Below, piece after piece: positions 16,842 to 25,192 of a DNA stretch of 64,000 nucleotides (position 1 is its first letter; each line of letters begins with the position of its first letter). Position numbers and translations under genes: made by a program. Under the pieces are notes generated by a model that saw nothing but the letters and a program-made list of their open reading frames with translations, searched no databases and was not told where the DNA came from. The DNA is from an uncultured Collinsella sp. Lineage in GTDB: Bacteria; Actinomycetota; Coriobacteriia; Coriobacteriales; Coriobacteriaceae. The stretch is from contig CAUDNY010000003.1 of the NCBI GenBank assembly GCA_958450865.1, positions 186,001 to 250,000 of the forward strand. Direction: 5' to 3'.

Positions 16842-16877
16842 CAGCTCAGAGGCTTCGCCTCTGAGCTGTTTTGTTTT
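16842..16877 (+). terminator. Rho-independent terminator of tRNA-Val
   Basis: CAGCTCAGAGG and CCTCTGAGCTG form an 11-bp stem with a CTTCG-type loop followed by TTTTGTTTT. Confidence 0.95.
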
Positions 16878-17036
16878 ACGCCACCAAGTCAAGCGGACGC
16901 CGCGGCGCCCAAAGCCGCCTCAACAACGCCAGCAACCACCCCAACCAAGCCCACAGTCGCCCAAACAGTCTTGGCGACCGCCTCAATCGGGCTTGGATGG
17001 GCCTCGATACCGCATCCGGACAACCTTCCTATAGTC

Positions 17037-17214
17037 AGGTCTAATACTTTTCCGCGAAGTGAACGAGCTTATTTGGGCCCCCGAAGCATGCACACTTTTT
17101 GAAGCCAAAACCGCAGGATTCTAACGTCAAAACCGCAGGAAATGAGCCGCCAAAAGTGTCGATGCTTCGGGGGTCCATTTTGACTCGTTCACTTCGCGAA
17201 AAAGTATTAGACCT
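17037..17214. repeat. 178-bp palindromic element, copy 1
   Basis: The terminal arms 17037-17067 and 17184-17214 (starting AGGTCTAATACTTTTC) pair over 31 bases with one mismatch. Inner arms CCCCCGAAGCATG and CGATGCTTCGGGGG also pair. The core contains two direct copies of AAAACCGCAGGA. No coding frame fits. It has the same length and architecture as 39726-39903. It accounts for most of the gap between the tRNA and the next gene. Confidence 0.85.
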
Positions 17215-17252
17215 GAAAATAAGACCCCTGGCCCCACCGCCAGCAACCGCCC

Positions 17253-18356
17253 CTACCAATGTTGACGCGCCTCGATAACCGTTTGCCAAAGCTTAAACCG
17301 CTTCGTTTCGACACGCTTGAGGGCAAAAAATCGCTGCTCCTCGCTCATGGGCTTGTTAAAAATGGGTCGCTTATTCCGATGCAGCTTGCGCCGGATGCGC
17401 TCGCACAGGCGAACGAGCTTTTCGTAGTCGCTTGCCTGATCGGTCGTCACCGTAAAGTACGCGACCCCATTGAGCATCTGCAGCTCGTTGCGGCGCTCGG
17501 CATCCTTGTGGATTTTCTCGCTTCCATCATGAATGGCGTCGCTGTCGTAATCGACCAGCGCGGTCAGTACTTCGGGCAGCAAGCCAGCCCTTACTTTATC
17601 CAGGCCCACCTCTGCTTTCGCCGTAAGCGTGATGTCGGGCGTGCGCTCCAACACGCGCAGTTTGCGGTTGCGCCCATCGTTGTAACCGTCGCGAATGAAG
17701 TACTTCTTGTTCAGCTCGGCCTTGCCCAGTGCAAGCCCGCCGTAATGCGCAGGCAGCGACATAAACATGCAAAGCCCCGACTCCCTTGGAGACCGTGAGC
17801 CCTCTTCCACGTACGGAAGCAACGCCTTCGCCTTAGCGGCGCCTCTCACCTTTGATGCCCGGTCAAGGTACGCCGCGATGAGCTCCTTAGTCGTGAGCCT
17901 GCCATCGCGCATGCCCGCATCCCTGCTTGTTACCCCACCGGGAGCAAGGTTATCCAGCCGGTAGTCCGATGTCATGGCATAGCCGGCGTAGATGGCCGCC
18001 GCCGCATCGCCATCGTGCGCGGCCTGCAAAAACGCCAGCTCGGGAGAGCACACATATGCATCCAGGTCGCCCCTCCAGTGGCCCAGCGAGATAAACGAAC
18101 CCGCGGGGAGCTCGTTGGTGCACAGGTGCGTCTTAACGTGCTTGCTCCGCCGACGATCGGCGCGCGACGGCACCATCAGATCCAGCACGTCAATCCCCAG
18201 GTCATAGCGATCGATAACCTCCTGCGCCTCCTGGTCACAGAGCGCACAGGCGCCCGCGATCGACACGACCTCTGGTCCCGAATCCCCAAAGCGCGGGTTC
18301 GGGATGTGCGCCAAGAGCGCCAGCGCAGCGTTATGTGAAACGATAAAGTACCTCAT
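17253..18356 (-). CDS. hypothetical protein with DUF559/Vsr-like nuclease-type C-terminus
   Basis: 367 residues of unassigned function. The C-terminal third contains ALVDYDSDAIHDGSEKIHKD followed by AERRNELQMLNGVAYFTVT. This resembles the acidic residue, H-x-x-D and R-N-x-L-x-x-x-G pattern of small Vsr/DUF559 endonuclease-fold domains. The N-terminal part contains a region (LMVPSRADRRRSKHVKTHLC, then SFISLGHWRGDLDAYVCSPE) similar in style to the AbiEi-associated proteins, with conserved Arg/His. A role in DNA processing, defence or transcription is possible but unproven. The ATG at 18356 opens the frame. It is flanked by repeat elements on both sides, consistent with an accessory locus. Confidence 0.6.
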   Translation of the reverse strand: MRYFIVSHNAALALLAHIPNPRFGDSGPEVVSIAGACALCDQEAQEVIDRYDLGIDVLDLMVPSRADRRRSKHVKTHLCTNELPAGSFISLGHWRGDLDAYVCSPELAFLQAAHDGDAAAAIYAGYAMTSDYRLDNLAPGGVTSRDAGMRDGRLTTKELIAAYLDRASKVRGAAKAKALLPYVEEGSRSPRESGLCMFMSLPAHYGGLALGKAELNKKYFIRDGYNDGRNRKLRVLERTPDITLTAKAEVGLDKVRAGLLPEVLTALVDYDSDAIHDGSEKIHKDAERRNELQMLNGVAYFTVTTDQASDYEKLVRLCERIRRKLHRNKRPIFNKPMSEEQRFFALKRVETKRFKLWQTVIEARQHW

Positions 18357-18480
18357 GGCGCGAAGATAGCACGCACTTCGTTGGCCATTGGCGGTCCTGC
18401 TAAGTTTTCGGCAAACGACCGGCGGCTTTTTGCCGCGGCGCGTCCAAAGTGCTCATTCGTCGACGTCTAGCTGCAAATCC

Positions 18481-18525
18481 GTCAAGCTTTTGGCAAGGTT
18501 GCCGCTCAACTGACCAAAAGCTGAC
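18481..18525. repeat. short inverted repeat in a 400-base gene-free gap
   Basis: GTCAAGCTTTTGG and CCAAAAGCTGAC are inverted around a 20-base centre. It lies in the gap 18357-18758, where I see no credible gene. A 129-residue minus-strand frame there is Arg/Cys-rich and lacks a ribosome site. Confidence 0.5.
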
Positions 18526-18758
18526 CACGCACTTGCCCATTTGCTTGACGACGCGCCCCCGCCAAAACACCCCGCGACTTCTTGGACAGTCGAAGCATCC
18601 ATCCAGCGACCGCACGCCACGCCGCAATCGCCCCGTTAAGGCAGCAGACACTACCGGCCACCAGCTCAAACACCGCCTGCCCCAGCCGCGTGCATCGAGC
18701 ACCCACCGCTGGGGTATCCTTGGGGCACACGCAACGCAAGCCGCACAAAGGAGCCGCC

Positions 18759-19457
18759 ATGCGCACCGAGCTCGATGTTCCTTTTTCACACAAAGACAAG
18801 GCCAAGGCCCTGGGAGCCAAGTGGGACCGGGTCAAGAAGATCTGGTACGTGCCCGATGGCGTCAACCCCGAGCCCTTTGCCGCGTGGCTGCCCGGCGTGG
18901 ATCGCTCCGACCCCAGCGCGCCCTACATCTACCTGGTGCTGGGCAAGCGCCAATGTTGGAAGTGCCACGAGCAGACAACGGTCGCGGCCTTTGGCATTCC
19001 GTATTGGGCGACCGAGGACTCGGGCAGCAAGGCTGCGCCCAGCGCCACGCCCGCCATGGACGACGCGGGCCACATCGCGATCGACACCGCCCGCGCCAAC
19101 GCCATAGCCATCGTCCCCGCGCTGGGCTGCGTGCCGGCCGAGATCCGCGACTACCTGCGCGAGCGCTGCGGCTACAAGCCCGTAACTTCGCGCACCACCA
19201 AGACCGTATCGCTCGCCAGCACCTGCACCGGCTGCGGCGCGCTGCAAGGCAGCCATTACCTGTTCGAGGAGCCCACGTCGCCGTTTGCGCTCACGGCCAT
19301 CAACAAGCTGCCTGCGCTGGAGTTCGTGCGCGTGGAAGTCGCCGGCGTCTTTGGCATCCCCGACAGTCAGGACAACTTTGACCAGGCACTCTTCACCTGG
19401 GCACGCGACCACCACACCCAGTTCCATAAGGCCCTATGCGAGGGAATTTACCTGTAA
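18759..19457 (+). CDS. DUF5710 domain zinc-ribbon protein
   Basis: 232 residues. Residues 1-45 (LDVPFSHKDKAKALGAKWD, then KKIWYVP) match the DUF5710 domain, a small module common in primases and DNA-handling proteins. Two Cys pairs follow, CWKC (66/69) and CTGC (156/159), likely forming a zinc ribbon split by about 85 residues. The ATG at 18759 has AAAGGAG 5 bases upstream. It could be a nucleic-acid-binding protein, but the function is unknown. It stands alone between repeat-rich gaps. Confidence 0.75.
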   Translation: MRTELDVPFSHKDKAKALGAKWDRVKKIWYVPDGVNPEPFAAWLPGVDRSDPSAPYIYLVLGKRQCWKCHEQTTVAAFGIPYWATEDSGSKAAPSATPAMDDAGHIAIDTARANAIAIVPALGCVPAEIRDYLRERCGYKPVTSRTTKTVSLASTCTGCGALQGSHYLFEEPTSPFALTAINKLPALEFVRVEVAGVFGIPDSQDNFDQALFTWARDHHTQFHKALCEGIYL

Positions 19458-19463
19458 GGCAAA

Positions 19464-19524
19464 ACTCGAAAATCGAGTCCAGATTTCCTCGAAAATCGAG
19501 TGTGGAATTCCTCGAAAATCGAGT
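19464..19524. repeat. three spaced copies of CTCGAAAATCGAGT
   Basis: Copies at 19464-19478, 19488-19501 and 19511-19524 repeat with a 23-24 bp period right after the DUF5710 stop codon. Each copy is itself a palindrome (CTCGA, AAA, TCGAG). There are too few copies and the spacers are too short for CRISPR. They could be protein-binding sites or a slipped terminator-like repeat. Confidence 0.75.
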
Positions 19525-19568
19525 ATGCGCAGGTAGTTAAGTTGCTTAAGCAGTCGATGGCTTCGCTC

Positions 19569-19632
19569 GAGCGTGGATAATCTCCCGTTTTTGACGGCCT
19601 TCCAGCCCAAAATCGTCCGATAATCCACGCTC
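19569..19632. repeat. GAGCGTGGAT inverted-repeat element, copy 1
   Basis: GAGCGTGGATAAT at the left and ATAATCCACGCTC at the right are inverted around a 38-base core. The left half continues TCTCCCGTTTTT, as in the element at 43981-44048. A further partial ATCCTCGCTC copy follows at about 19651. Confidence 0.65.
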
Positions 19633-19673
19633 ATTTTTCAATCGTCCAAAAATCCTCGCTCGTCAGCAGGCAA

Positions 19674-19955
19674 CTAGCTATCCGTCTCGTCATAGGTAAT
19701 GGCGCATTCGCAGGTTGGACATTGTTGAGGATAGATTGGGAGACGCAGGCCTGTTCGAGCGCGTGAGTCGGCGGCGTGTTTGTCGCGGACGTCAACGAAA
19801 CTGATGTCTAGGCATGGAAAGTCTGCGCCGCAGCGGGGACAGGGCAGGCATATTTGGCTGCAGCTGGCCTTGACGAGCGGAAATAAGCTCCGGTCCATTA
19901 ACGCTCGTGACAAGTTTCCGTATGCGCCGCGCGCGATATCGCTTTGCCATCCCAT
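19674..19955 (-). CDS. small zinc-ribbon protein, unknown function
   Basis: 93 residues with two Cys clusters, CLPCPRCGADFPC (about 36-48) and CPTCEC (about 80-85), spaced to form a zinc ribbon. The protein begins MGWQSDIARGAYGNLSRAL. The ATG at 19955 is preceded by GGGGAG at a normal distance, which supports translation. I do not recognise a family. It lies in the accessory region upstream of the HNH endonuclease gene, convergent with nothing obvious. Confidence 0.55.
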   Translation of the reverse strand: MGWQSDIARGAYGNLSRALMDRSLFPLVKASCSQICLPCPRCGADFPCLDISFVDVRDKHAADSRARTGLRLPIYPQQCPTCECAITYDETDS

Positions 19956-20073
19956 GGTCTCCCCTTTCCCGTTTTAACCGTTGAGGAGAGGATGGCAGGA
20001 TCGTGCAGTCCTCGATGCGGCGCAGCGCGATCCGATCAATCGACATGATTAGACAGCGATGGGCTGCACCTAA

Positions 20074-21156
20074 CTAATACGGAGCAACGGCTTCCGCATG
20101 ACGGCGCGATTCCGAGAAATCAAACTCGGCGCGGTGAGCTTCGAGGAATCGGGCATTGGGACGCAGGCGACGCTCATCCGGCTCGCGTAATACCAACCCT
20201 GCAAACGTCGCATATTCCGTATACTCCAGAAGGTACGACTCGCAAAGTTGATAGCCGCCGCGCACCAGCTCAAACGAAATCAGGTGGGCATCGAACAGCG
20301 AATGCAGGTCGCGGCGCAGCAGAATACCGTTGCTGACAACCTGCGACTTGGGGCCCGAGTAGTTCTCAATATGTGCAGCTTCGAGCGCTTCGTTGACGCT
20401 GCAACCCGAGACGGCGCATTGACCGGTATAGGCCTCAAGGAGCTGAGCGCGAAAGCGCTGCTGCCCGATTCGCTCGCGACGCAGCGCGTAGCGAACCTCT
20501 TCATCATCGCTCGCCGGAGCGCCAGAAAACTCCGCCGCAAGCGGAGCATCCTTCATGTAGCTCATATCGGGGTAGAAACGCGCGTCGGGCCCACCCTTAT
20601 GGACGGGGCCATGCAACACAAACCAGTTGTTCTCCGGCTCGTAGCGTTCAACGAATGCTAGGCCTAGCACCTTGTAGCCAGCGCTCGTCGCAAAGAACAC
20701 ACCAACGGGAACGCCGCATTCCATGCAGTTGATCATCTTTTGGTTGTAGTCCTGGTCGCGCCAGTTTTCGACCGAAGTGCTTTGCGACGAGTACTTGAGC
20801 ACCCACGTGCCGTCCTCAAGATAGAGCGGGGGAACATCGGAATAGCTACCACTTGTAGAGTTATGCACCGAAAGCGCAAAGGTCTTTTCCACAGGATGCT
20901 TGATGCGTCCACGACCCGGCCAATAAATACCTGCACGACGCGAAACGCAAAAGGTCTCAGAGCCAATCGTCATGCGATAAGGATACTGGGGGCTATCAGC
21001 TTTAATGTTATGAGGAAGTTTTTCCCAAATCTCGCCACGCTGTTCCTCGCGCAAGAACCACTCCCAAGCCAAAACACACTCAGGCGGCACAAGGCTGCAA
21101 GCGCGGTCGTAACTCGGCCGGGCAATCAGCGGAACACAAGAAGCGATGCCGTCCAT
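20074..21156 (-). CDS. HNH endonuclease, possibly modification-dependent
   Basis: 360 residues. The C-terminal third has an HNH_2-type motif: YTGQCAVSGC (zinc or structural Cys), EAAHIENYSGP (His262), SNGILLRRDLHSLFD (Asn276, His285). The middle part (KYSSQS, then YNQKMINCMECGVPVGVFF, then YKVLGLAFVERYEPE) resembles the SRA/YDG-like reader domains often fused to HNH nucleases in type IV restriction enzymes; this is inference. The ATG at 21156 has GAGG 6 bases upstream, whereas the longer frame begins at an unsupported GTG at 21186. It is a single-gene locus, so a stand-alone restriction factor is plausible. Confidence 0.8.
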   Translation of the reverse strand: MDGIASCVPLIARPSYDRACSLVPPECVLAWEWFLREEQRGEIWEKLPHNIKADSPQYPYRMTIGSETFCVSRRAGIYWPGRGRIKHPVEKTFALSVHNSTSGSYSDVPPLYLEDGTWVLKYSSQSTSVENWRDQDYNQKMINCMECGVPVGVFFATSAGYKVLGLAFVERYEPENNWFVLHGPVHKGGPDARFYPDMSYMKDAPLAAEFSGAPASDDEEVRYALRRERIGQQRFRAQLLEAYTGQCAVSGCSVNEALEAAHIENYSGPKSQVVSNGILLRRDLHSLFDAHLISFELVRGGYQLCESYLLEYTEYATFAGLVLREPDERRLRPNARFLEAHRAEFDFSESRRHAEAVAPY

Positions 21157-21246
21157 AAGGAACCTCAAGGAAGAACAGTTCCCCACATTATCGCTGATCT
21201 ACGCGGGCTCGCGTGCAACCGTTTTGCGCAAAGCCATTGCACAAAA

Positions 21247-21276
21247 TAGGGGCTGCTTCGATTGAAGCGGCCCCTA
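21247..21276 (-). terminator. Rho-independent terminator after the 21305 gene
   Basis: Minus strand TAGGGGCCGCTTC and GAAGCAGCCCCTA form a stem with one mismatch, followed by TTTTGTGC. Confidence 0.85.
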
Positions 21277-21304
21277 TCAGGCAAATTTAGTTAATGGCTT
21301 AGCC

Positions 21305-22249
21305 CTACTTAGAATCAGGAACAATACCGACCAAGCTAACCGTTACATCGAAGGTCGGAGCAGCGGTGTTCTTGTCCTGCTCAGACCAGTTTTGACAGTC
21401 GGAGTCGGTGCCTTCCATCCAGATAACAATCTTCATGTTCGTGCCGTTGTAGCCAACACCCTTTGCGATAGCTTGCGGGTTAGCCCCAGCAGGCTTGGAA
21501 TAAGAACCGCCCGATCCGGTGGCGGCCCAATCGCCGCCATTCTGGTCAATTAGGGTCGCACCGGCAACATGCGCGTATGTCGGCGCTTGCGTTGTCGTTC
21601 CTTCGGATGCGACGCAACTCCAACCGATCGTTGATGAGACGTCGTTGCCACTCTCAGTAGCCGAGGGTTTGACGGGGGCGTAAACAACCTTAAGCTCGTC
21701 ATTAATGACAATGCCGACGCGCAGGCTACCCTTAATCTTGTTGAACCATTCATCCGTTACATTGCCGGAAGGCTTGATGGTGACAGGATTCGTACCATCT
21801 AGATAAACATCCGCGATGCCCGTATTCGTCACGGTGTAGAGGGTGTAGTCGGCGGCGACGTAGGCATAGTAGGAATCGGTGCCACTCGTCAGCGTGTACT
21901 TGCCGCCAGCGTCTGTGTTGGCCTTCTGATAACCGGAGACATCGGTGCCCTGCCAGGACTTGGGAACAAACCAAGACTGCGCATCATTCGTCGACGAAGG
22001 GCTGATTTCGTGACCAGTGGAGCTAGCAGTGGTCTGTTTATCCGAACCGTCATGGTTAACATTTTTATCTTTGGCAATCTGCAGAACCATACCGTTTGCC
22101 TGGGCAGATATGGTACTCGTCGTTGCGCGAACCTTATTATTGGCGGCAAACCATGCGTAGGTAGTTGCAGAAAGCGCCACAGCCGAGACGACGACGGTCA
22201 ACGCCGCCCCAACAAGCTGAACCTTAAGCCTCTTAACTGAATCGTGCAT
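21305..22249 (-). CDS. SipW-class secreted protein, TYAWF/EGTDS family, member 5
   Basis: 314 residues; the ATG at 22249 follows GGGGAGG. A basic N-terminus (SVKRLKVQ) and hydrophobic helix end in SATTYAWFAANNKVRATTST, a SipW-type signal. A mid-motif ISPSSTNDAQSW and a C-terminal IVIWMEGTDSDC match the cluster at 13-16.5 kb. The stretch after AWF (NNKVRATTSTISAQANG) is nearly repeated in member 6, so members 5 and 6 are recent paralogues. No peptidase gene is adjacent, so processing would depend on the distant SipW-like enzymes. Confidence 0.8.
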   Translation of the reverse strand: MHDSVKRLKVQLVGAALTVVVSAVALSATTYAWFAANNKVRATTSTISAQANGMVLQIAKDKNVNHDGSDKQTTASSTGHEISPSSTNDAQSWFVPKSWQGTDVSGYQKANTDAGGKYTLTSGTDSYYAYVAADYTLYTVTNTGIADVYLDGTNPVTIKPSGNVTDEWFNKIKGSLRVGIVINDELKVVYAPVKPSATESGNDVSSTIGWSCVASEGTTTQAPTYAHVAGATLIDQNGGDWAATGSGGSYSKPAGANPQAIAKGVGYNGTNMKIVIWMEGTDSDCQNWSEQDKNTAAPTFDVTVSLVGIVPDSK

Positions 22250-22275
22250 CTCCGTCGCCTCCCCTCGTTAAGGAA

Positions 22276-22308
22276 AAGGGCAGGGTCCCGGGCCGGGAAC
22301 CTGCCCTT
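22276..22308 (-). terminator. intercistronic terminator between two TYAWF genes
   Basis: Minus strand AAGGGCAGGTTCCCGG and CCGGGACCCTGCCCTT form a long stem, followed by TTCCTTAA. It would end most transcripts of the 22332 gene and lower expression of the downstream 21305 gene, giving unequal subunit amounts. Confidence 0.8.
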
Positions 22309-22331
22309 CGCAAGCTGTGTATGGAACTACT

Positions 22332-23111
22332 TTATTTCTTATTCTGATTATCAGCAGTAAAAGTTACGGTCAGTTTGGAAGAATCGGTCAGCTTCTTGAG
22401 GTTGTTCGTATAAACCTTTGCATCGCTGCCCTCGAAGAAGACGTAAATATCGACCTCGGTATCCTTGTCGGCAGTAATAGTGTCAGCAAGAATGCCATCG
22501 GCAGCAGTGATGCCATTGGAACCAAGCTTGAACGTACCATCCTTGTCAAGAACAACCCACCTGTCCCTGCACTTCACCAAAAGACGAAGCGCAGAGTTGA
22601 TGTCAGATGTGGTAGCAAGGTTCGTCGCATTACCGTCAGCAGATTTCGCCTCGACAGAAGCGACCTTCAAGTTGGAGAGGTTCTGGCCGCGGGAACTGAT
22701 ATTGAAAACATTCTTCTTAGCAAAGCCATTGGTAACGGCCTCATCGGGCGTACCTGCAGTGCCAACAGTGTTCAATGTTCCGTACAGAGTTCCATCGTCC
22801 ACAGTATTGCCGTAACCCGTCATAAACTGACCCTCGGTAGAACCCTTCTGCTCACCAAAGGTGGCGGGATACAGTTTGGTTGCTTCTGTATCGCCGGCAA
22901 CGTCAAATGTACTGTCCACTCCCACAGCAGTGGCGTTGTACTTAATCGTCATATACGACGCGTTCGACTGTGCGCTGATGCTGCTCGTCGTCGCCTTAAC
23001 GGTATTGTTCGTCACAAACCATGCGAACGTGGCAGAGCCCAGCGCTACGGCTGCTACCAGCACCATGGCGATGGCGGCGCCCATCTGCTTCTTTAATGCC
23101 TTGGTATCCAT
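22332..23111 (-). CDS. SipW-class secreted protein, TFAWF/EGSDA family, member 6
   Basis: 259 residues from the ATG at 23111, preceded by AAAGGGG; the open frame upstream to 23411 is not protein-like. The signal helix ends GSATFAWFVTNNTVKATTSS. The C-terminus has IYVFFEGSDAKVYTNNLKKL, a diverged form of the WLEGxDP signature without Cys. The body is Thr/Ser/Asn-rich, as in extracellular fibre proteins. It is the first gene of a two-gene unit with 21305-22249, separated from it by a terminator. Its 400-base upstream region contains no gene. Confidence 0.78.
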   Translation of the reverse strand: MDTKALKKQMGAAIAMVLVAAVALGSATFAWFVTNNTVKATTSSISAQSNASYMTIKYNATAVGVDSTFDVAGDTEATKLYPATFGEQKGSTEGQFMTGYGNTVDDGTLYGTLNTVGTAGTPDEAVTNGFAKKNVFNISSRGQNLSNLKVASVEAKSADGNATNLATTSDINSALRLLVKCRDRWVVLDKDGTFKLGSNGITAADGILADTITADKDTEVDIYVFFEGSDAKVYTNNLKKLTDSSKLTVTFTADNQNKK

Positions 23112-23510
23112 ACGGACCCCTTTCTTTCCCCATTCATCCCAGATGACCCTCGAGAAGCCCGGAAGGGGAGCCCGCGCTTTCGTGTTGGATGTTGCTTGCC
23201 CATCCTTTAGACATGGAATTGAGAATACCACAATTCTTACGATTTCCTTATGAGTTTTCGACAGCCTACATTCCGGCAGATTCATAGGTTTACCTCGGGT
23301 TATATGTGATGCTATGTGAACATCGTTTACCTTATTTGATCTCTCTCCCGCGCAGTCATAAGCCCCTCTTAAGCCTTGCGACCGCAGCGCCATGCCAACG
23401 CACACATTCACCCTCCGCCGAGCTTCGCCCTAGCCCTTCCCCACCCGCTATACTGATGTAGCACGTGTAATTTCTGCCTGCTTGTGCGGGCTATTTGCCG
23501 GGAGGGCTCT
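23112..23510. other. 399-base gene-free region with the member 6 leader
   Basis: It separates two divergent genes. On the minus strand there are two GGTAAAC copies (about 23289-23295 and 23326-23332) and AT-rich stretches near 23220-23260 that could hold a promoter. I looked for a cyclic-di-GMP riboswitch (GGCAAACC with a CGCAAAG bulge) because PilZ is nearby and did not find one. Confidence 0.3.
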
Positions 23511-24023
23511 ATGGCTGCCGCCAATCAACCCAAGGGAAGCGTTTCTACCGGATCGATCAAGCCGGTGACGCGCAAGGCCGTTCGTTGCCAGCGCGAAGTC
23601 GCCTGGCTGGTCACGCAAGCGGCCGGTAAGCTCGTCGCCACCACCGACGACGTCAACGCGCCCACGCCCAGCTTTGTGCTGGCCGCGGCGCTGTCATATG
23701 CCCGCGAGCAGGAGCAGGCCGCCCGGGACCGTGGCGCCGCGATCGACTACAAGGCCGTCATGGGCTCCGACCTCGCGAGCTTTTGTGCGGCCGCGGGGCT
23801 GCCCGCAGCGCCCAACGCGCTTTCGGACGCGGGCTACATGTTCACCCTCTCGGGCGCGGGCCTCATCCGCGACGTTTACGCCTACTGTAATGACCTGGGC
23901 GAACGCATGGGAGACGCGGCGCAGGTCAAACCGGGCTACGCGATCAAGCTCGCGCTGCGGTTGTTCTTGCTGGACGGCGCCGCCGGCAACGGCGCTACCT
24001 CCGCAGACAACGCCTCCGCATAA
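23511..24023 (+). CDS. hypothetical protein, all-alpha
   Basis: 170 residues, unrecognised. The ATG at 23511 has GGGAGGG 4 bases upstream. The sequence is Ala-rich and predicted helical, with no membrane segment or signal. A patch VTRKAVRCQREVAWLVTQAA is basic near the N-terminus and could contact nucleic acid. It ends in a short disordered tail. It is convergent with the 24072 gene and shares a bidirectional terminator with it. Confidence 0.6.
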   Translation: MAAANQPKGSVSTGSIKPVTRKAVRCQREVAWLVTQAAGKLVATTDDVNAPTPSFVLAAALSYAREQEQAARDRGAAIDYKAVMGSDLASFCAAAGLPAAPNALSDAGYMFTLSGAGLIRDVYAYCNDLGERMGDAAQVKPGYAIKLALRLFLLDGAAGNGATSADNASA

Positions 24024-24026
24024 CAA

Positions 24027-24064
24027 AAGCGCCGGGCCGGAAAATCGATTCCGGCCCGGCGCTT
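24027..24064. terminator. bidirectional terminator
   Basis: AAGCGCCGGGCCGG and CCGGCCCGGCGCTT form a perfect 14-bp stem. T-rich sequence follows on the minus strand (TTGTTATG after the stem) and a weaker tail on the plus strand. It serves the convergent genes ending at 24023 and 24072. Confidence 0.85.
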
Positions 24065-24071
24065 GTTCGTT

Positions 24072-25187
24072 CTACTTGTCCCCATCTCCTGCGGGCGAGT
24101 TCTTTTGGTTGCGACGGTTACTCCAAGTCACGTTGTGCTCCTTGTAGTAATCGGGCGCATCGTTGCCGCTCGCGCTAATGGGATCGTTGCCGGTCAGGGT
24201 GTCAGCAATATCCTGCACAAACTTTATGAACAGGCTCGAATCGTCGGTCTCGGACGAATCAAAGTCAAAACCGAACTCCACCGCACCGCCGATAATCTTG
24301 TCCACGCACTCCGGGTCGTCGCCGTCCAGCCAAATGACCACCGTGTACTTATCCACGTCGCCCACGCGGAAGTTCGCATGGCTAATGGTCGTCACCACGT
24401 CTTTGGACGCAAACGGCTCGGTGTTGGGCTCGGGATTGCCGTCGGTCGCGGCAGCCGCATAGGTGGTGGGCTCGCCGTTGCGATACACCCTCACGCGCGC
24501 CGCCTTCTCCACGCCCTTGCTGGCGTTAACCACCTTGAGCTTGGCGCTATAGCCCAGATCGGTCTTGCCGGCGTTGCGGATATAGAAGGTGTACGCCACG
24601 TAGTTTTTTCCGTTGTGGCTGCCGTCGATGTCGTCCAGATTGTCGGGCAGGTCCTCAGCAGCGATATTGGTGCCGTTGTCCAAGGCGTCGGCGGCCAGGC
24701 GCGCGGTGGCGTTGTTAAAGTCGCCGTTGTCGGCAATGGCCACGCCGCGGCGGAACAGCTCAAGGCGGTTGAGGTTGATAGTGAAGTTACCCATGTTTTC
24801 CTGCATAAACGACAGGGCGAAGAGCACGCCAAAGGCAAGCGCTAGCACCACGAGGGCCTTTTGCAGTTTGTCCATGCGCAGCAGCGCCGCGCCGATGCGC
24901 TCCATGCGGCGCTTGGGCATGTACATGGACACGACCGCGTCGGGGTCGATGTCGTCGAGGTCCTGGTCGGCCAGCGCCTGCTCCAGCTCCTCGATGCGCA
25001 CCACGCCGCGAAGGTCGCGCTTGGGTTTGGGCTTGCGTTTGCCGAAGCGCTTGCGCGGGGCGGGGTCGGTGCTGGGGGTGTCCTCGGGCTGACTCTCGGT
25101 CAAATCCTCAGTCATGCCCTCGGCCACGTCCTCGGCCAAATCCTCGGCGGCTTGATCTTTGTTGTCGTTACGCTTGAACAGTGCCAT
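24072..25187 (-). CDS. membrane-anchored protein with the WLDGDDPEC signature
   Basis: 371 residues. A long charged cytoplasmic part (1-105; acidic then Lys/Arg-rich) is followed by one membrane helix (about 111-127) and an external domain. The external domain carries VVIWLDGDDPEC, matching the C-terminal EGxDPxC signature of the SipW-class proteins in this window, but the helix does not end in the AWF motif and the signal-type N-terminus is absent. It is probably the permanent membrane anchor or assembly partner for the secreted subunits; this is inference. It starts 5 bases after the PilZ gene and is almost certainly co-transcribed with it. Confidence 0.7.
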   Translation of the reverse strand: MALFKRNDNKDQAAEDLAEDVAEGMTEDLTESQPEDTPSTDPAPRKRFGKRKPKPKRDLRGVVRIEELEQALADQDLDDIDPDAVVSMYMPKRRMERIGAALLRMDKLQKALVVLALAFGVLFALSFMQENMGNFTINLNRLELFRRGVAIADNGDFNNATARLAADALDNGTNIAAEDLPDNLDDIDGSHNGKNYVAYTFYIRNAGKTDLGYSAKLKVVNASKGVEKAARVRVYRNGEPTTYAAAATDGNPEPNTEPFASKDVVTTISHANFRVGDVDKYTVVIWLDGDDPECVDKIIGGAVEFGFDFDSSETDDSSLFIKFVQDIADTLTGNDPISASGNDAPDYYKEHNVTWSNRRNQKNSPAGDGDK

Positions 25188-25192
25188 GGCGA

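Noticed and set aside
17037..17214. insertion sequence
   Set aside because: No transposase frame; treated as a palindromic repeat element instead.
18400..18789. 129-residue minus-strand frame in the 18357-18758 gap
   Set aside because: Arg/Cys/Trp-rich, no ribosome site and overlaps the DUF5710 gene start.
19464..19524. possible CRISPR array
   Set aside because: Only three copies, 13-base palindromic units and spacers of about ten bases.
23112..23510. possible cyclic-di-GMP riboswitch ahead of the TYAWF gene
   Set aside because: The expected GGCAAACC and CGCAAAG elements are missing.
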